DNA from: Acidobacteriota bacterium
Lineage (GTDB): Bacteria > Acidobacteriota > Terriglobia > 20CM-2-55-15
Assembly: GCA_003222755.1 (NCBI GenBank)
Contig: QHXA01000038.1
Location: forward strand, 8,014-20,356
DNA length: 12,343 nucleotides
Reading direction: 5' to 3'
Part shown: piece after piece, positions 12,181-12,343 of the stretch
Numbering within the stretch: position 1 is the first letter of the stretch
Layout of the letters: the number at the start of each line of letters is the position of its first letter
Position numbers and translations under genes: made by a program
Notes under the pieces: generated by a model
Seen by the model: only the letters and a program-made list of their open reading frames with translations
What the model was told of the DNA's origin: nothing
Database searches by the model: none

Positions 12181-12343
12181 CTACTCGACAGTTACGTGAC
12201 TATGTTCTTTTGAAGTGACCGTCTTCTTTACGTCATAGACCGGATAGCACCAGTCTCGGTACTTCGGCACGCGGCCGCGCACCACATCGAAGTACATTTG
12301 CCGCAGATGTGATGTGATGTCTCCGATCTTGCCGCTGCCGACG
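12181..12343 (-). CDS. Branched-chain amino-acid aminotransferase-like protein, C-terminal end (partial)
   Basis: The last 53 codons before a TAG at 12183-12181 are visible; the rest lies beyond the right edge. VGSGKIGDITSHLRQMYFDV (the first 20 residues seen), then VRGRVPKYRDWCYPV, match the end of class IV PLP-dependent aminotransferases of the IlvE type. There a G-G-IGPIT segment, a helix with YFDIVxG, and a W-x-x-PV ending are typical. These enzymes interconvert Leu/Ile/Val and their 2-oxo acids. The catalytic lysine is outside the window. The tail after PV (YDVKKTVTSKEHSHVTVE) is longer than usual. Confidence 0.6.
   Translation of the reverse strand, partial: VGSGKIGDITSHLRQMYFDVVRGRVPKYRDWCYPVYDVKKTVTSKEHSHVTVE

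Overview
The window is bacterial chromosomal DNA of moderate-to-high GC, densely coded on both strands. It most resembles an Acidobacteriota genome, probably from soil. That call rests on gene style, not on a marker gene: an NtrY/NtrX-like pair behind an Omp85 protein and a DUF4390-like protein, an LIC_10091-like protein next to YwbE, a secreted endostatin-fold lectin, and palindromic intergenic repeats. I see no rRNA, tRNA, CRISPR array, transposase or integrase.

Layout. 1-477 (-) is the N-terminal part of a secreted zinc-dependent phospholipase C-like protein. It diverges from 693-1400 (+), a secreted endostatin/C-type-lectin-fold protein. Positions 1431-1660 hold stacked palindromic repeats and a good intrinsic terminator. 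1818-2678 (-) is a secreted protein with two NTF2-like regions whose reading frame breaks near its end; the missing C-terminus continues in another frame to 1708. From 7656 down to 2785 (-) runs a tight four-cistron operon: Omp85-type outer-membrane protein, DUF4390-like exported protein, NtrY-like sensor kinase (frameshifted into two ORFs) and NtrX-like sigma-54 activator. Divergent from it, 7807-8952 (+) and 8952-9146 (+) encode an LIC_10091-like protein and YwbE, with a one-base overlap. About 800 bp (9147-9965) carries no gene I can firmly support but does hold a hairpin and a phased direct repeat. 9966-10931 (+) is a Tat-exported intradiol dioxygenase with an extra C-terminal beta domain. 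It converges, across a 134-bp palindrome, on 11078-11560 (-), a DUF5666-like exported protein. Then come an SSAT-like N-acetyltransferase, 11614-12111 (-), another long inverted repeat, and the C-terminus of a branched-chain aminotransferase-like protein, 12181 to the right edge (-).

How it fits together. Most products are exported, and the core is the four-gene operon. It suggests an envelope circuit: a barrel protein and a periplasmic partner made together with a membrane sensor kinase and its sigma-54 activator. The kinase is broken between its phosphoacceptor-histidine domain and its ATPase domain, so in this genome the circuit may be crippled, or the sequence may hold an error. A second frameshift, in 1818-2678, makes error or genome decay worth separating. 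Several genes have a -10-like hexamer only 6-9 bases before the start codon and no Shine-Dalgarno, consistent with leaderless mRNAs.
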